Of a stretch of 64,000 bases of DNA, positions 1 through 9,409 are shown one piece after another. The notes under the pieces are model-generated. The model saw only the letters and a program-made list of their open reading frames with translations. It ran no database searches and was not told where the DNA came from. The DNA lies in assembly GCF_022539405.1 (NCBI RefSeq), contig NZ_CP054394.1, positions 1,056,501 to 1,120,500 of the forward strand, in the 5' to 3' direction. The stretch comes from Natranaerofaba carboxydovora (lineage in GTDB: Bacteria > Bacillota > Natranaerobiia > Natranaerobiales > Natranaerofabaceae). How positions within the stretch are numbered: the first letter of the stretch is position 1; every line of letters begins with the position of its first letter. Position numbers and translations under genes: made by a program.

Positions 1-1304
1 AATCTGCCGTTGGTGTTGAGGTTCCTAACGATGTAGTTTCTGTTGTTTATATTAGAGACGTATTAGAAAGTGAAAAATTCCAGGAATCAATGTCTGCTCT
101 TACACTGGCTATAGGAAAAGATATAACGGGAGAGCCAGTGGTCGTAGACCTTTCAAAGATGCCTCATCTTCTTATTGCAGGGGCCACTGGAGCTGGTAAG
201 AGTGTATGTATCAATACATTGATTACAAGTATTTTATACAAAGCTAAACCTGATGAAGTAAAGTTCTTACTAGTTGACCCTAAAGTGGTTGAGCTAAAAT
301 CTTTTGATGGTCTGCCTCATTTGATAGCACCAGTTGTCACTGACCCCAAACAAGCAGCTTCTGCTTTAAAAAACATTGTGAAAGAGATGGAAGCTAGATA
401 TAGGTTATTTGCAGAAGCTGATGTTAGAGATATAAAAGGATATAACAAAAAACTTTCCCAGCAGGGAGAAAAAGAATTGCCCTATATAGTTGTTATCATA
501 GATGAGCTTGCTGACTTGATGATGGTTGCCCCTACAGAAGTAGAAGATGCAATTTTTAGACTTGCTCAAATGTCAAGAGCTGCCGGGATTCATCTTATTG
601 TAGCTACGCAGCGACCATCTGTTGACGTTATTACTGGAGTAATTAAGTCTAATATAACTTCTAGAATTGCTTTTGCTGTATCGTCTCAAACAGATTCTAG
701 GACAATCTTAGATAGCTCTGGTGCTGAGAAACTTCTAGGTGAAGGTGATATGCTCTATAGTCCTGTTAACAGTAATAAGGCAATTAGGATACAGGGAGCG
801 TTTATTTCTGACGATGAAGTTTCAATTCTAGCAGACAAGATTAAAGAACAGGCATCTCCTGAGTATAAAGAAGAGCTAATAGAAAACGGCAATGATGAGA
901 ACGAAAGTGTAGACAACTCTCAAAATGATGAGGACGAGTTACTAGAAGATGCTATTAAACTTGTATTAGAAACAAAACAGGCATCTATATCTTTGATTCA
1001 AAGAAGGTTTAGAGTTGGTTATACCAGGGCTGCTAGACTAATAGATGAGATGGAAAAAAGAGGGGTTGTAGGTGGGTTTGAAGGCAGTAAACCAAGGAAA
1101 ATTTTACTTAGTAAAGAGCAGATCAACAATTATATTGAAGAAAGGGAAAAAGAGGAAAGTGATTTAAACACTAATAATAAAAATGATGATGAAAAATCAA
1201 ATAATAACAAGAAGAATCAAAGTAAACATGATACGCACATTACAGAAAAAGAAAATTATGAGAAGAAGGATTCTGACAATGATGGTGAAAATAAAAGTAG
1301 ATAA
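1..1304 (+). CDS. spoIIIE: DNA translocase SpoIIIE/FtsK, 5' end cut off by window
   Basis: This is the C-terminal part of a hexameric ATP-driven DNA pump that moves chromosomal DNA through the division or sporulation septum. The frame is open from base 3, so the gene begins before the window; the ATG at 90 is internal. Walker A (GATGAGKS) is encoded at 180-203 and Walker B is in [12 protein letters not shown]. The gamma domain, a winged helix that in this family reads polar DNA motifs, lies near 940-1110 ([20 protein letters not shown]). A highly charged Lys/Glu/Asn tail of about 60 residues follows and is longer than usual. The membrane part is not in the window, so FtsK and SpoIIIE cannot be told apart for certain. 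Confidence 0.95.
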   Translation, partial: SAVGVEVPNDVVSVVYIRDVLESEKFQESMSALTLAIGKDITGEPVVVDLSKMPHLLIAGATGAGKSVCINTLITSILYKAKPDEVKFLLVDPKVVELKSFDGLPHLIAPVVTDPKQAASALKNIVKEMEARYRLFAEADVRDIKGYNKKLSQQGEKELPYIVVIIDELADLMMVAPTEVEDAIFRLAQMSRAAGIHLIVATQRPSVDVITGVIKSNITSRIAFAVSSQTDSRTILDSSGAEKLLGEGDMLYSPVNSNKAIRIQGAFISDDEVSILADKIKEQASPEYKEELIENGNDENESVDNSQNDEDELLEDAIKLVLETKQASISLIQRRFRVGYTRAARLIDEMEKRGVVGGFEGSKPRKILLSKEQINNYIEEREKEESDLNTNNKNDDEKSNNNKKNQSKHDTHITEKENYEKKDSDNDGENKSR

Positions 1305-1423
1305 TATTTTGTGTATGTGAAGGATATTTACTGTAAATAAAGAAGTGTAAACAATGTTATGAATTTTAGCGAAAAACATTAATGGTTTTAGCCTTTTTCA
1401 CCTGAGAGGAGGCAGGCTATATT

Positions 1424-2401
1424 ATGAGTGATGAAAATGTAGATCGTTTAGGATCTAAGCTAAAACAGGCCCGAGAAAATATGGGGTATTCTATAGAAGA
1501 CATACAGAAGATTACAAAGCTAAGGGCAAAATATATTAAAGCAATTGAATCTAATGACTTTTCTGTTTTTTCAGGAGATGTTTATGCAAAGGGTTCAATA
1601 AGAAATTACGCGGATATTGTAGGGCTTGATCATGAAGAGCTGTGGGAGGAATATGAACTTTATTTTAAAATGGATGAAGATGAACAAGAAGAGCCTGAAT
1701 CAACAGCTGATAAAGACAAGAAGGAGAGACCAGGGCAGCCTCAAAAACCCCAAAAAGAAAAAAAGGAAAAATCTATTCCTATAGAACAGATTAGCGATAA
1801 TCCAATTATTAGCTCAGGGATTAAAAAAGGTCTAGTGGCTGTAATTTTATTGGTTGTTATAGTAGGTGGTATTTGGAGTGGTTATAATTTTATAATGTCC
1901 ATAGACTTAAATGGTGATGATAATGATTATATTGTAGAGAACGATAAGGATAAAGAAGAATTAGAAGATAAAGAAGACAAAGAGACGGAAAATGATGAGA
2001 ATGATATAGATGAAAAAGACGAAGAAAAAGAATTCGTCCAGGATGAAGAACAAGAGATTAATTTTGAATCAGTGGAAGAATATAATGACTGGGATTATTT
2101 TAATTATACTATAAGTAATGTAGATAATATTGAAATCGAAGGTAATATAGTGGAAGGTGAATGCTGGCTTGGAAATTTTATAATTGACGATGGAAGTGAG
2201 CCTGAAATGAGTGGAATGTATGGAGAGGGAGATAGTTTTTCTATAACTGCAGAAGAAGAATTTGTGGTATTGATTGGAAATCCTACTGCTATTGAATTAA
2301 TTATAAATGAAGAAAACTATGATTTTATATCAGATTTAGAAGAACATGATTACAGCACAACATCTCCATTTTATTTTAACATAGCTTTAGAAGAACAATA
2401 A
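1424..2401 (+). CDS. RodZ-like membrane protein with cytoplasmic HTH
   Basis: The N-terminus (residues about 8-75) is a Cro/CI-like helix-turn-helix of the kind found in RodZ/YmfM. A charged linker and one transmembrane segment (about 136-158) follow, then an extremely acidic linker (about 165-210) and a C-terminal extracytoplasmic domain resembling the RodZ C-terminal (DUF4115) domain. RodZ proteins connect the MreB cytoskeleton to cell-wall synthesis. The start has a GAGAGGAGG ribosome binding site. The position next to rimO and pgsA matches the ymfM neighbourhood of Firmicutes. The call rests on architecture and context; a general membrane-anchored regulator is the alternative. Confidence 0.8.
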   Translation: MSDENVDRLGSKLKQARENMGYSIEDIQKITKLRAKYIKAIESNDFSVFSGDVYAKGSIRNYADIVGLDHEELWEEYELYFKMDEDEQEEPESTADKDKKERPGQPQKPQKEKKEKSIPIEQISDNPIISSGIKKGLVAVILLVVIVGGIWSGYNFIMSIDLNGDDNDYIVENDKDKEELEDKEDKETENDENDIDEKDEEKEFVQDEEQEINFESVEEYNDWDYFNYTISNVDNIEIEGNIVEGECWLGNFIIDDGSEPEMSGMYGEGDSFSITAEEEFVVLIGNPTAIELIINEENYDFISDLEEHDYSTTSPFYFNIALEEQ

Positions 2402-2440
2402 TATAGTTTAGAAGGACAATGAGCAGGCAAAAAATATTTT

Positions 2441-2469
2441 TTGACAGTAATTTTTGTATATAATATACT
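2441..2469 (+). promoter_or_regulatory. sigma-A promoter for rimO-pgsA
   Basis: TTGACA at 2441-2446 and TATACT at 2464-2469 are separated by 17 bases, a near-consensus housekeeping promoter 31 bases before the rimO start. Confidence 0.75.
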
Positions 2470-2500
2470 TGCCTAAGAAAATTGAGATAAGGAAAGGTCG

Positions 2501-3862
2501 GTGCTAGTACTGAAAAAAGTAGGACTTATTTCACTTGGATGTGCCAAAAATCAAGTTGATTCTGAAGTAATGCTTGGACACTTAAAATCCCATAACTATC
2601 AACTAACAGAAGATAATTATCAAGCAGATGCTTTAATAGTAAATACCTGCGGGTTCATTGAAGATGCTAAAGAGGAATCTATAGAAGCTATTTTAAAAGC
2701 TTCTAGGTACAAAGAAGTTGGGGAATGTGATGTAATAATAGTATGTGGCTGTTTATCCCAGCGATACGAAAGTATGCTAAAAGAAGAAATGCCTGAGATA
2801 GATGTTTTGCTGGGTACTGACCAATGGGACAAAATAGGCGAAACTTTAGATAAATTTTTTGCCGGGAAAGAAGTTAAGGATGACTTTAGTAGAAAGACTG
2901 ATATGTATTCCCACGATGATCCAAGACTCTCTATTGATTACTCCGATTATAGAGGAAGTGCATATATAAAAATAGCTGAAGGTTGTGACAATCACTGTTC
3001 TTTTTGTGCAATTCCTTCAATCAGGGGCGGATTTAGAAGTAGGAGTATAGATTCAATAAAAAAAGAAGCAACAAAACTGGCAAGCGTCGGGGTTAGAGAG
3101 ATAAATCTGATAGCTCAGGACACTACAAGATATGGTCTGGATATATATGATGAATATAAATTAAGCGAACTTTTAGAAGAATTGACAACTATACCTGAGA
3201 TAACCTGGATTAGATTTTTGTATGGACATCCTTCAAGGATTGATGATAAACTAATAAACACAGTTTCAGCGAAGAATAAGATCTGTCCATATGTAGATTT
3301 ACCACTTCAACATATAAATGAAAAAGTTTTAAAAAGGATGAACCGGGGCGGTTCTAAACCTGAAATCAAACAACTCTTACAAAAGCTAAGAGCTAATATA
3401 CCTGATATTGTTATTAGGACTTCTTTCATGGTAGGTTTTCCAGGTGAAACCGAAGAGGAATTTAATGAACTGTTAGATTTTATACAAGAAATGAAATTTG
3501 ATCAAGCAGGGATTTTTAAATATTCAAAAGAAGAAAATACAAAGGCTTATGAATATAAAGATGAAGTTGATGAAGAAGAAAAAGAAAAAAGATACATAGA
3601 AGCAACCAAATTACAACAGGAGATAATGAAGGAGAAAAGAAGTAAATGGATTGGCAAAACATTTAAGGTGTTGATAGATGAAGAACTAGAAGATGAGCCA
3701 GGAACATATCTTGGAAGGACTAAGTATCAGGCTCCTGAAGTTGATGGGAGTGTTATAATTTCAGATAGCAACTTAGATGAAGGAAACTTTGTAAGTGTAA
3801 AGATAACTCAAATTTTAGAAAATGATTTAATTGGAGAAATAGACTATGAATTTAGCAAATAA
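2501..3862 (+). CDS. rimO: ribosomal protein S12 methylthiotransferase RimO
   Basis: Radical-SAM enzyme that methylthiolates an aspartate of ribosomal protein S12. The N-terminal methylthiotransferase domain has the three cluster cysteines C14, C50 and C84. The radical-SAM motif CDNHCSFC gives C162, C166 and C169. The C-terminal part is a TRAM RNA-binding domain. The overall form (SLGCAKNQVDSE start, IAEGCDNHCSFCAIPSIRG) is RimO rather than MiaB, and miaB itself is present at 61.8 kb. The start is GTG with AAGGAAAGG close upstream. The end overlaps pgsA by 17 bases, so the two are cotranscribed. Confidence 0.95.
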   Translation: MLVLKKVGLISLGCAKNQVDSEVMLGHLKSHNYQLTEDNYQADALIVNTCGFIEDAKEESIEAILKASRYKEVGECDVIIVCGCLSQRYESMLKEEMPEIDVLLGTDQWDKIGETLDKFFAGKEVKDDFSRKTDMYSHDDPRLSIDYSDYRGSAYIKIAEGCDNHCSFCAIPSIRGGFRSRSIDSIKKEATKLASVGVREINLIAQDTTRYGLDIYDEYKLSELLEELTTIPEITWIRFLYGHPSRIDDKLINTVSAKNKICPYVDLPLQHINEKVLKRMNRGGSKPEIKQLLQKLRANIPDIVIRTSFMVGFPGETEEEFNELLDFIQEMKFDQAGIFKYSKEENTKAYEYKDEVDEEEKEKRYIEATKLQQEIMKEKRSKWIGKTFKVLIDEELEDEPGTYLGRTKYQAPEVDGSVIISDSNLDEGNFVSVKITQILENDLIGEIDYEFSK

Positions 3863-4415
3863 AATTACAATAGCAAGAATAATATTGGCACCATTGTTTA
3901 TGATTTTTTTACTAATGCGACTACCTTATGGTGAATTTGTAGCCCTTGGGCTATTTGTAATCGCATCAGCTACAGATGCTCTAGATGGGTATATTGCAAG
4001 AAGTAGAAAGCAGATAACAAACTTTGGAAAATTTCTCGACCCTTTGGCTGATAAAATGCTTGTGTTAGCTGCTTTAATTGCCCTTGTAGGTATGGACAAA
4101 TTACATCCTTTTATAGCTTTTGTTATAATAGGAAGGGAATTTGCAGTTACTGGACTTAGGGTGATAGCAGCAGGGGAGAATATCGTTATTTCTGCTAGTA
4201 AACTGGGAAAATTAAAAACAATTACTCAGATTGTTGCTATCTCTGCTTTGATGTTTCAGGCAGGGTTAGAATCTGCTTGGAGTACAGCTTCTGAAGAACT
4301 TGTTTCAATGGGTTTACTAGTAAATATAAGTTTGGTTTTAGCAGTGGTCATTACAATAGTATCCGGAGTAGATTATTTTTACAAAAACAAAGATGTTATA
4401 AAACTTGGTAAATAG
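3846..4415 (+). CDS. pgsA: CDP-diacylglycerol-glycerol-3-phosphate phosphatidyltransferase
   Basis: Membrane enzyme that makes phosphatidylglycerol phosphate, the first committed step to phosphatidylglycerol and cardiolipin. The CDP-alcohol phosphatidyltransferase signature DG-x2-AR-x8-G-x3-D-x3-D is complete (D47, G48, A51, R52, G61, D65, D69). Several hydrophobic segments span the 189 residues, the usual length. The gene starts inside the end of rimO, with GGAG a few bases before the ATG. A terminator follows. Confidence 0.95.
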   Translation: MNLANKITIARIILAPLFMIFLLMRLPYGEFVALGLFVIASATDALDGYIARSRKQITNFGKFLDPLADKMLVLAALIALVGMDKLHPFIAFVIIGREFAVTGLRVIAAGENIVISASKLGKLKTITQIVAISALMFQAGLESAWSTASEELVSMGLLVNISLVLAVVITIVSGVDYFYKNKDVIKLGK

Positions 4416-4428
4416 AACAGATGATAAG

Positions 4429-4465
4429 AAAAGTCCTTACTAATAGGTATGGGCTTTTTTTTTGG
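4429..4465 (+). terminator. Rho-independent terminator after pgsA
   Basis: AAAAGTCCTTAC pairs with GTATGGGCTTTT around a TAATA loop, with one G-U pair and one mismatch, and runs into nine T residues. Confidence 0.8.
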
Positions 4466-4478
4466 TTTATTTAGTAAA

Positions 4479-4508
4479 TTGTTTGTAATACCCTGTTTAT
4501 GTTATAAT
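4479..4508 (+). promoter_or_regulatory. probable sigma-A promoter for the 4.5 kb gene pair
   Basis: A perfect TATAAT at 4503-4508 lies 30 bases before the ATG. The -35 is weak (TTGTTT, 4479-4484, spacer 18). The site follows the pgsA terminator, so it fits the start of a new transcript. Confidence 0.5.
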
Positions 4509-4537
4509 GTTTTATGTAAACTAGAAAGGGGATTAAA

Positions 4538-5086
4538 ATGAATAGAAAAAACTTTAAAGGCTCAATTGTAATCTTATCCTGCTTTGTTGCCCTGGGTTTA
4601 TTTTTTCTTGTTTTTTCTTTTTGGAACGATACTAAGTATAACCAACCTTTGTCAGAGTACCTTGAAAGTCAGGAACAGGTAATAGCATATGAGATAGAAG
4701 AAAATGATAATGATGGGTACAACATCGAAATAGAATTGGAGTATCATCCTTATTTAAATAGGACAATTATGGATGTTGAAGAGGAAATCAAAACAATTTT
4801 AGATGATAAAAAGAATGAACTAGTTTTTAAATATGATGAAAAAAATCAAAACCTGCAAAATGCATTCTATGATATTCATTTTATTCTTTATGAAGCTAAA
4901 GAAAGAGGGAATTACAGTGAAATGCAAGATGAGATAGATAAAATTTTGGAAAGCCATGAGCTTAACCATTATCAAATCCACATTTTGACTGACCAGAGGC
5001 TGTTAGTACAGATGGAAGATGATGATGGTTATTTGCTTTATCTGTTAGATAATAATTCTAAAGATAGTAATCAAGGGAGTGCTTAA
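4538..5086 (+). CDS. unknown single-pass membrane protein
   Basis: I do not recognise this 182-residue protein. An N-terminal membrane segment (about residues 9-28) is followed by an acidic domain of about 150 residues without cysteines, which by the positive-inside rule would lie outside the cell. The start has GAAAGGGG upstream. The stop codon is directly followed by the start of an FtsH-like protease whose ribosome binding site lies in this gene's last codons, so the two are almost certainly translated as a pair. The partner lacks the extracytoplasmic domain of normal FtsH, so this protein may supply a substrate-sensing part; that is inference. Confidence 0.75.
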   Translation: MNRKNFKGSIVILSCFVALGLFFLVFSFWNDTKYNQPLSEYLESQEQVIAYEIEENDNDGYNIEIELEYHPYLNRTIMDVEEEIKTILDDKKNELVFKYDEKNQNLQNAFYDIHFILYEAKERGNYSEMQDEIDKILESHELNHYQIHILTDQRLLVQMEDDDGYLLYLLDNNSKDSNQGSA

Positions 5087-5087
5087 T

Positions 5088-6575
5088 ATGTTAATTGAAC
5101 TAAGTTTGGGAGTTAGTATTGCAATTTTGATTGGACTTGCCTTGATAGGAGTTAATGTTGCACCTGTGATTTTTGTATTAGTGGTTGTCGGGGTGTTATA
5201 TTTTGTTGTATTTCCGATGAAGTCAAAGACCACAAATAGTTTTGTCAATATTTTAAGTGGAGGAAAAGAAGATGTAGTACCAAAAGTTCAATTTGAGGAA
5301 ATTGGAGGTCAGGATACAGCAATTAATGAACTAAGAGAAGCATTAGAATTTGTTAAGCGTCCAGAAGAAATTAAATCAATGGGGATTAGACCCCTAAAAG
5401 GGATCCTGTTAGAAGGGCCTTCTGGTACAGGTAAAACCCTTCTGGCTAAAGCAGCTTCTAATTATACTGATTCAGTTTTTATCCCGGCTTCAGGAAGTGA
5501 TTTTATTGAGATGTACGCAGGAGTTGGAGCTAAACGTATTAGAGATTTATTTAAAAAAGCTAAAAAAGAAGCTACAAAATTAAACAAAACAAGTGCTATA
5601 ATATTTATAGATGAGTTAGATATTTTGGGGGCGAAAAGAGGCTCTAACTCAAGCCATATGGAATATGACCAAACTTTAAATCAACTTCTAGTGGAAATGG
5701 ATGGACTAAAAATCAGCGAACAAGTTCAAATCCTTGTGATTGCCGCAACAAACAGACCGGAAATTTTGGATGATGCTCTTTTGAGACCTGGAAGATTTGA
5801 TAGAAGGGTAAGAGTAGATTTGCCTGACCGTCAAGGAAGACTTGAAATTATGAAACTTCACTGTAAGGACAAGCCTATAAAAGAAGAATTTGACTTTGAC
5901 TTGATAGCCCAGGAGACTATAGGGTTTTCGGGGGCACACCTTGAGAATGTTTCTAATGAAGCAGCTATTAAAGCTTTGAGAGAAAACAAAGAAGTAATAA
6001 CAGAGAGAGACTTTAGTGATGCTATAGAAAAAGTGATTATGGGAGAAAAATTAGAACGAAAACCCGGCAAAAATGATTATGAGAGAATTTCTGTTCATGA
6101 AATTGGACATGCATTAATAAGTGAAGTGGTAACACCTGGTTCTGTGGCTAAAGTGACTATAACAAGCAGGGGAAAAGCCCTTGGATATACACGTCATAAT
6201 CCAGTTGAAGAAAGCCTGCTTCGTACCCAAAATAGCCTAAAAAATCAGCTTGCTGTACTAGTAGCAGGAAGTATGGCAGAAGAGATGCTTTTGGGTGAAA
6301 AAAGTACTGGGAGCATGGATGACTTCCAAAAAGCTGCACAGCTTGCTACCGAAATGATAAAAGCAGGCATGTCAACACTAGGGATAGTAAGGTTTGAAAG
6401 TCTAACAAAAGACCAGGTTGACAAGGCAATACGAGAAATAATTAAAGAACAGCAGGAACGTGTAACAGATATATTGAAAAACAAAAGTGAAAAGCTTGAA
6501 TATTTAGTGGAAAAACTAAAAGAAGATGAACAGTTAACAGGTGAAGAATTACGTGAAGCTTTGGGAGTAGGATAG
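5088..6575 (+). CDS. short FtsH-like AAA+ zinc metalloprotease
   Basis: Membrane-bound ATP-dependent protease. Two hydrophobic segments fill residues 1-45 with almost no loop between them, so the usual extracytoplasmic domain is missing. The AAA+ domain has Walker A GPSGTGKT (110-117), Walker B IIFIDE (171-176) and the second region of homology with R233, R236 and R239. The zinc site is HEIGH (337-341) with a probable third ligand at D412 (STGSMDD). At 495 residues it is shorter than FtsH (about 600-650). ATG 5088 is chosen because AAGGGAG is 8-9 bases upstream; the GTG at 5079 overlaps that site. It is probably a paralogue of the main FtsH, which is not in this window. Confidence 0.88.
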   Translation: MLIELSLGVSIAILIGLALIGVNVAPVIFVLVVVGVLYFVVFPMKSKTTNSFVNILSGGKEDVVPKVQFEEIGGQDTAINELREALEFVKRPEEIKSMGIRPLKGILLEGPSGTGKTLLAKAASNYTDSVFIPASGSDFIEMYAGVGAKRIRDLFKKAKKEATKLNKTSAIIFIDELDILGAKRGSNSSHMEYDQTLNQLLVEMDGLKISEQVQILVIAATNRPEILDDALLRPGRFDRRVRVDLPDRQGRLEIMKLHCKDKPIKEEFDFDLIAQETIGFSGAHLENVSNEAAIKALRENKEVITERDFSDAIEKVIMGEKLERKPGKNDYERISVHEIGHALISEVVTPGSVAKVTITSRGKALGYTRHNPVEESLLRTQNSLKNQLAVLVAGSMAEEMLLGEKSTGSMDDFQKAAQLATEMIKAGMSTLGIVRFESLTKDQVDKAIREIIKEQQERVTDILKNKSEKLEYLVEKLKEDEQLTGEELREALGVG

Positions 6576-6592
6576 TCTTCTACTCCCTTTTT
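6563..6592 (+). terminator. terminator overlapping the end of the FtsH-like gene
   Basis: A perfect 8-bp stem (GGGAGTAG/CTACTCCC) with a 9-base loop is followed by five T residues. The stop codon is inside the loop, so the left arm is coding sequence. Confidence 0.85.
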
Positions 6593-6636
6593 ATTAAATA
6601 CGACAGAAAGATAAACTTAGAAAGGAGATATACATA

Positions 6637-7884
6637 ATGAAAGCTGAGATTATATCAGTTGGTACTGAGTTATTATTAGGGGAGATAACAAATACAAATG
6701 CTCAATTTATATCAAGAAGATTGGCTGAGATAGGAGTTAATATCTATTTTCATACCGCTGTAGGAGATAATCCCGAAAGACTTAGGAACACTTTGGATAT
6801 TGCTGCAAAACGATCTGACTTTATTGTGTTTACGGGTGGACTTGGTCCAACTCAGGATGATTTAACGAAAGAAGTAGTTACAAAATATTTCGACCTCAAA
6901 TTAGAAATGGATGAAAACTGGCTTAAAAAGTTAGAGAAGTTTTTTGAAGGTATGGGTAGGGCAATGAGTGAAAATAATAAGAAACAGGCCCTGGTGCCTG
7001 AAAACAGCTTGGTTTTGAGCAATGAATATGGTACGGCTCCAGGTATTCTTTTTGAAAAAAACAAAACTATGGTCGCTATGCTGCCTGGACCACCCCGGGA
7101 ATTAAACCCAATGATAGATAATGAGTTAATGCCTCTTCTGACTGCTAGACTAGAGCCGACGGATAAATCAAGAATTGTAAGCAGAGTTTTAAAGTTGATA
7201 GGGATTGGAGAATCAAAGGTAGATGAAATTTTAGCAGACTTATTAAAGCTAGATAATCCTACGGTTGCTACTCTTGTAAAGACTGGACAGCTGCACATAA
7301 GGATTACTGCTAAAGAGAGAAGCGAAATAAAGGCAAAAGAAAAAATAAGAGAAGTAGAGGATGAAATAAAATCGAGACTGGGCAAATTCATATTTGGAGC
7401 GGATGAGGACACCCTAGAAAAAGTAGTAGTCAACATTTTAAAAAAACATAACAAGACCCTTGCTGTTGCAGAATCTGTTACCGGTGGACTTATATCCCAT
7501 AAATTAACACAAGTAGAAGGAGCAAGCAATGTTATATTAGGCGGTATGGTTACTTATACTAAAAAAGCTAAGGAAGAATGGTTAGAAATAGATAGGCAAA
7601 TAATTGATGAAAATGATGCAGTTAATGAGAAATTGACAAAAGAGATGGCAGAAATGATTAGGAAAAAGAGTAAGGCTGATTATGGCCTTGGAGTTACTGG
7701 ATTTGCTGGTCCTACAGGAAATCAGGTCGGTCTTACTTATTTGGCTGTTTCTGACAGCGAAGGATGTTATACAAGAAAAATAAACTTACAAGGCTCTAGA
7801 GAACTTAACAAAGAGTGGATGTCTAACAGTGCTCTCGACTTGTTAAGAAAGAGAATAAAAAAATATAGTGATAGAGAAATATAG
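6637..7884 (+). CDS. cinA: CinA-family protein
   Basis: Two-domain CinA of 415 residues. The N-terminal domain (about 1-170, from VGTELLLGEITNTN) is of the molybdopterin-binding type and is associated with ADP-ribose/NMN pyrophosphatase activity. The C-terminal domain (about 255-410, AVAESVTGGLISHKLT and GVTGFAGPTG) is the PncC type that deamidates nicotinamide mononucleotide. The family recycles pyridine nucleotides, and the gene is often linked to recA and competence. The start has an AAAGGAGAT binding site. Only a metallophosphoesterase gene separates it from recA, the order seen in many Firmicutes. Confidence 0.93.
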   Translation: MKAEIISVGTELLLGEITNTNAQFISRRLAEIGVNIYFHTAVGDNPERLRNTLDIAAKRSDFIVFTGGLGPTQDDLTKEVVTKYFDLKLEMDENWLKKLEKFFEGMGRAMSENNKKQALVPENSLVLSNEYGTAPGILFEKNKTMVAMLPGPPRELNPMIDNELMPLLTARLEPTDKSRIVSRVLKLIGIGESKVDEILADLLKLDNPTVATLVKTGQLHIRITAKERSEIKAKEKIREVEDEIKSRLGKFIFGADEDTLEKVVVNILKKHNKTLAVAESVTGGLISHKLTQVEGASNVILGGMVTYTKKAKEEWLEIDRQIIDENDAVNEKLTKEMAEMIRKKSKADYGLGVTGFAGPTGNQVGLTYLAVSDSEGCYTRKINLQGSRELNKEWMSNSALDLLRKRIKKYSDREI

Positions 7885-7917
7885 AAAACAGAAATATAGC
7901 TGTATTGGTGGTGAGAA

Positions 7918-9318
7918 ATTATAATAAATGTTAGGCCGTACGCAAAAATAGTTATGGCTTCAATACTAGGAGCTTTCATGCTAGTTTCTGTATTTAGCAC
8001 GGCTATATATGATGTAGGTCCTTTTGAAATAAAGGTTGATGCACAAATTTGGCATGGTGGCCTAACGGAAGTTGAACTTACCCCTTTTGGGACTATGAGA
8101 GCGAATACACACATCTCTCCTTTGAAGATTGGAGTTAATCTTCAGCAGATTGACCTGGATGAGTTAAGTAGTTATCTTGAAGTCTCTGATACTGGCACCG
8201 ATGAATTCGCAGACAAATGGGAAGGAAAATTAATCTCCACAGCTAGAATTTTTACAATAAAAATCCTGGGACTTTCAGTTTTAGGGGGTTTTTTGGGGAC
8301 TTTAATTATAGGATATAGAGACAAAAAGAAATTAATCTTAGGGAGTGTTATTGGTTTTTTAGTTTTGGCACTGATATTGGCCGGTACAGTTTTTAGTTAT
8401 GACTACATGGCTTTTATGAATCCCGAATTTGAAGGGGCATTAGAATCTTTTCCCTGGATGATGGGAGTTATCGAAGAAAGTCTAACAAAAATTGGTGAAC
8501 TTGGAGAACAGTTAGAGATTATAAGCGTTAACCTATTTAATTTATTTCAAAGAATTGAAAATGTGGGGACCCTAGGTACTATTGATGGAGAATATCAGAT
8601 ACTTCATGTCTCCGATATTCATAATAACCCTGCAGCTTATGACTTTATCTTTCAGATTAGCAGTAGCTTTGGTGCAGATATGATTATAGACACAGGAGAC
8701 ATAACAGATTATGGTACACCGGTGGAAGCAGAACTAGCTAGCAGGATATATGAACTTGGGATCCCTTATATTTTTATACCGGGAAATCACGATTCCCCAC
8801 AGGTAGTAGAGAGGATGGAACAAATCCCAAATGTTATAATTTTAAGAGAAGATATTGTTGAAGTTATGGGTTTTAATATCGCAGGGATTGAAGATCCTTC
8901 TGCTATATCTACTGAAATGGCCGTAAGAAGTGAAGAAACCTTGATGGATTATACAACGCGGTTAGAAGATGTCATTGACAGCTCGGGTGTAGTTCCTGAT
9001 ATATTAGGGGTGCATCATCCTATGATAGCGAAAGAGTTTTTTTCTGAAACACCTATAGTATTAACCGGTCATACACATCAACAAGATATCGAGATCAAAG
9101 AAAACTCAACATTAATTAATGCTGGTACTACAGGGGCTGCTGGGATAAGAGGATTTCAGGTAGATGAAGATGTCCCTTTTAGCCTTGCGCTTTTGCACAT
9201 GAGTGAAGAGAAAGAGCTTTTGGCTGTTGACCTAATCGAAATTACTCATCTTGAAGGTGGATATCGGGTGGAACGGGTGATTCCGGGAAATATTGACATA
9301 GTGCCGGAAGAAAGCTAG
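7918..9318 (+). CDS. membrane-anchored calcineurin-like metallophosphoesterase
   Basis: The N-terminal part holds several membrane segments around an outside loop, and the C-terminal half is a metallophosphoesterase with the metal-binding motifs SDIHNN, DTGDITD, GNHDS, GVHHP and TGHTHQ all present. The substrate is unknown. The frame is open from 7915, but the first ATG (7954) has no ribosome binding site. A strong site, GGTGGTGA (7907-7914), instead precedes ATT 7918 and ATA 7921. An ATT start would give 466 residues beginning with a basic INVRPYAK stretch before the first membrane helix. If ATG 7954 is used, the protein has 454 residues. Confidence 0.82.
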   Translation: MIINVRPYAKIVMASILGAFMLVSVFSTAIYDVGPFEIKVDAQIWHGGLTEVELTPFGTMRANTHISPLKIGVNLQQIDLDELSSYLEVSDTGTDEFADKWEGKLISTARIFTIKILGLSVLGGFLGTLIIGYRDKKKLILGSVIGFLVLALILAGTVFSYDYMAFMNPEFEGALESFPWMMGVIEESLTKIGELGEQLEIISVNLFNLFQRIENVGTLGTIDGEYQILHVSDIHNNPAAYDFIFQISSSFGADMIIDTGDITDYGTPVEAELASRIYELGIPYIFIPGNHDSPQVVERMEQIPNVIILREDIVEVMGFNIAGIEDPSAISTEMAVRSEETLMDYTTRLEDVIDSSGVVPDILGVHHPMIAKEFFSETPIVLTGHTHQQDIEIKENSTLINAGTTGAAGIRGFQVDEDVPFSLALLHMSEEKELLAVDLIEITHLEGGYRVERVIPGNIDIVPEES

Positions 9319-9409
9319 AATTAGATCTATACCCCAAAAATACTTGGTAAATTTAGAGTATGGGGAATAAAAAGCCTATAAGGCATAATATAGATTGGGA
9401 GGGGAAATA

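Noticed and set aside
4538-6575. Toxin-antitoxin pair
   Set aside because: The second gene is an FtsH-type protease with a full AAA+ and zinc site, and the first has no toxin-like features.
6852-7529. Open frame of 225 codons on the - strand inside cinA
   Set aside because: Antisense shadow of a clear gene with no start signal and no recognisable domain.
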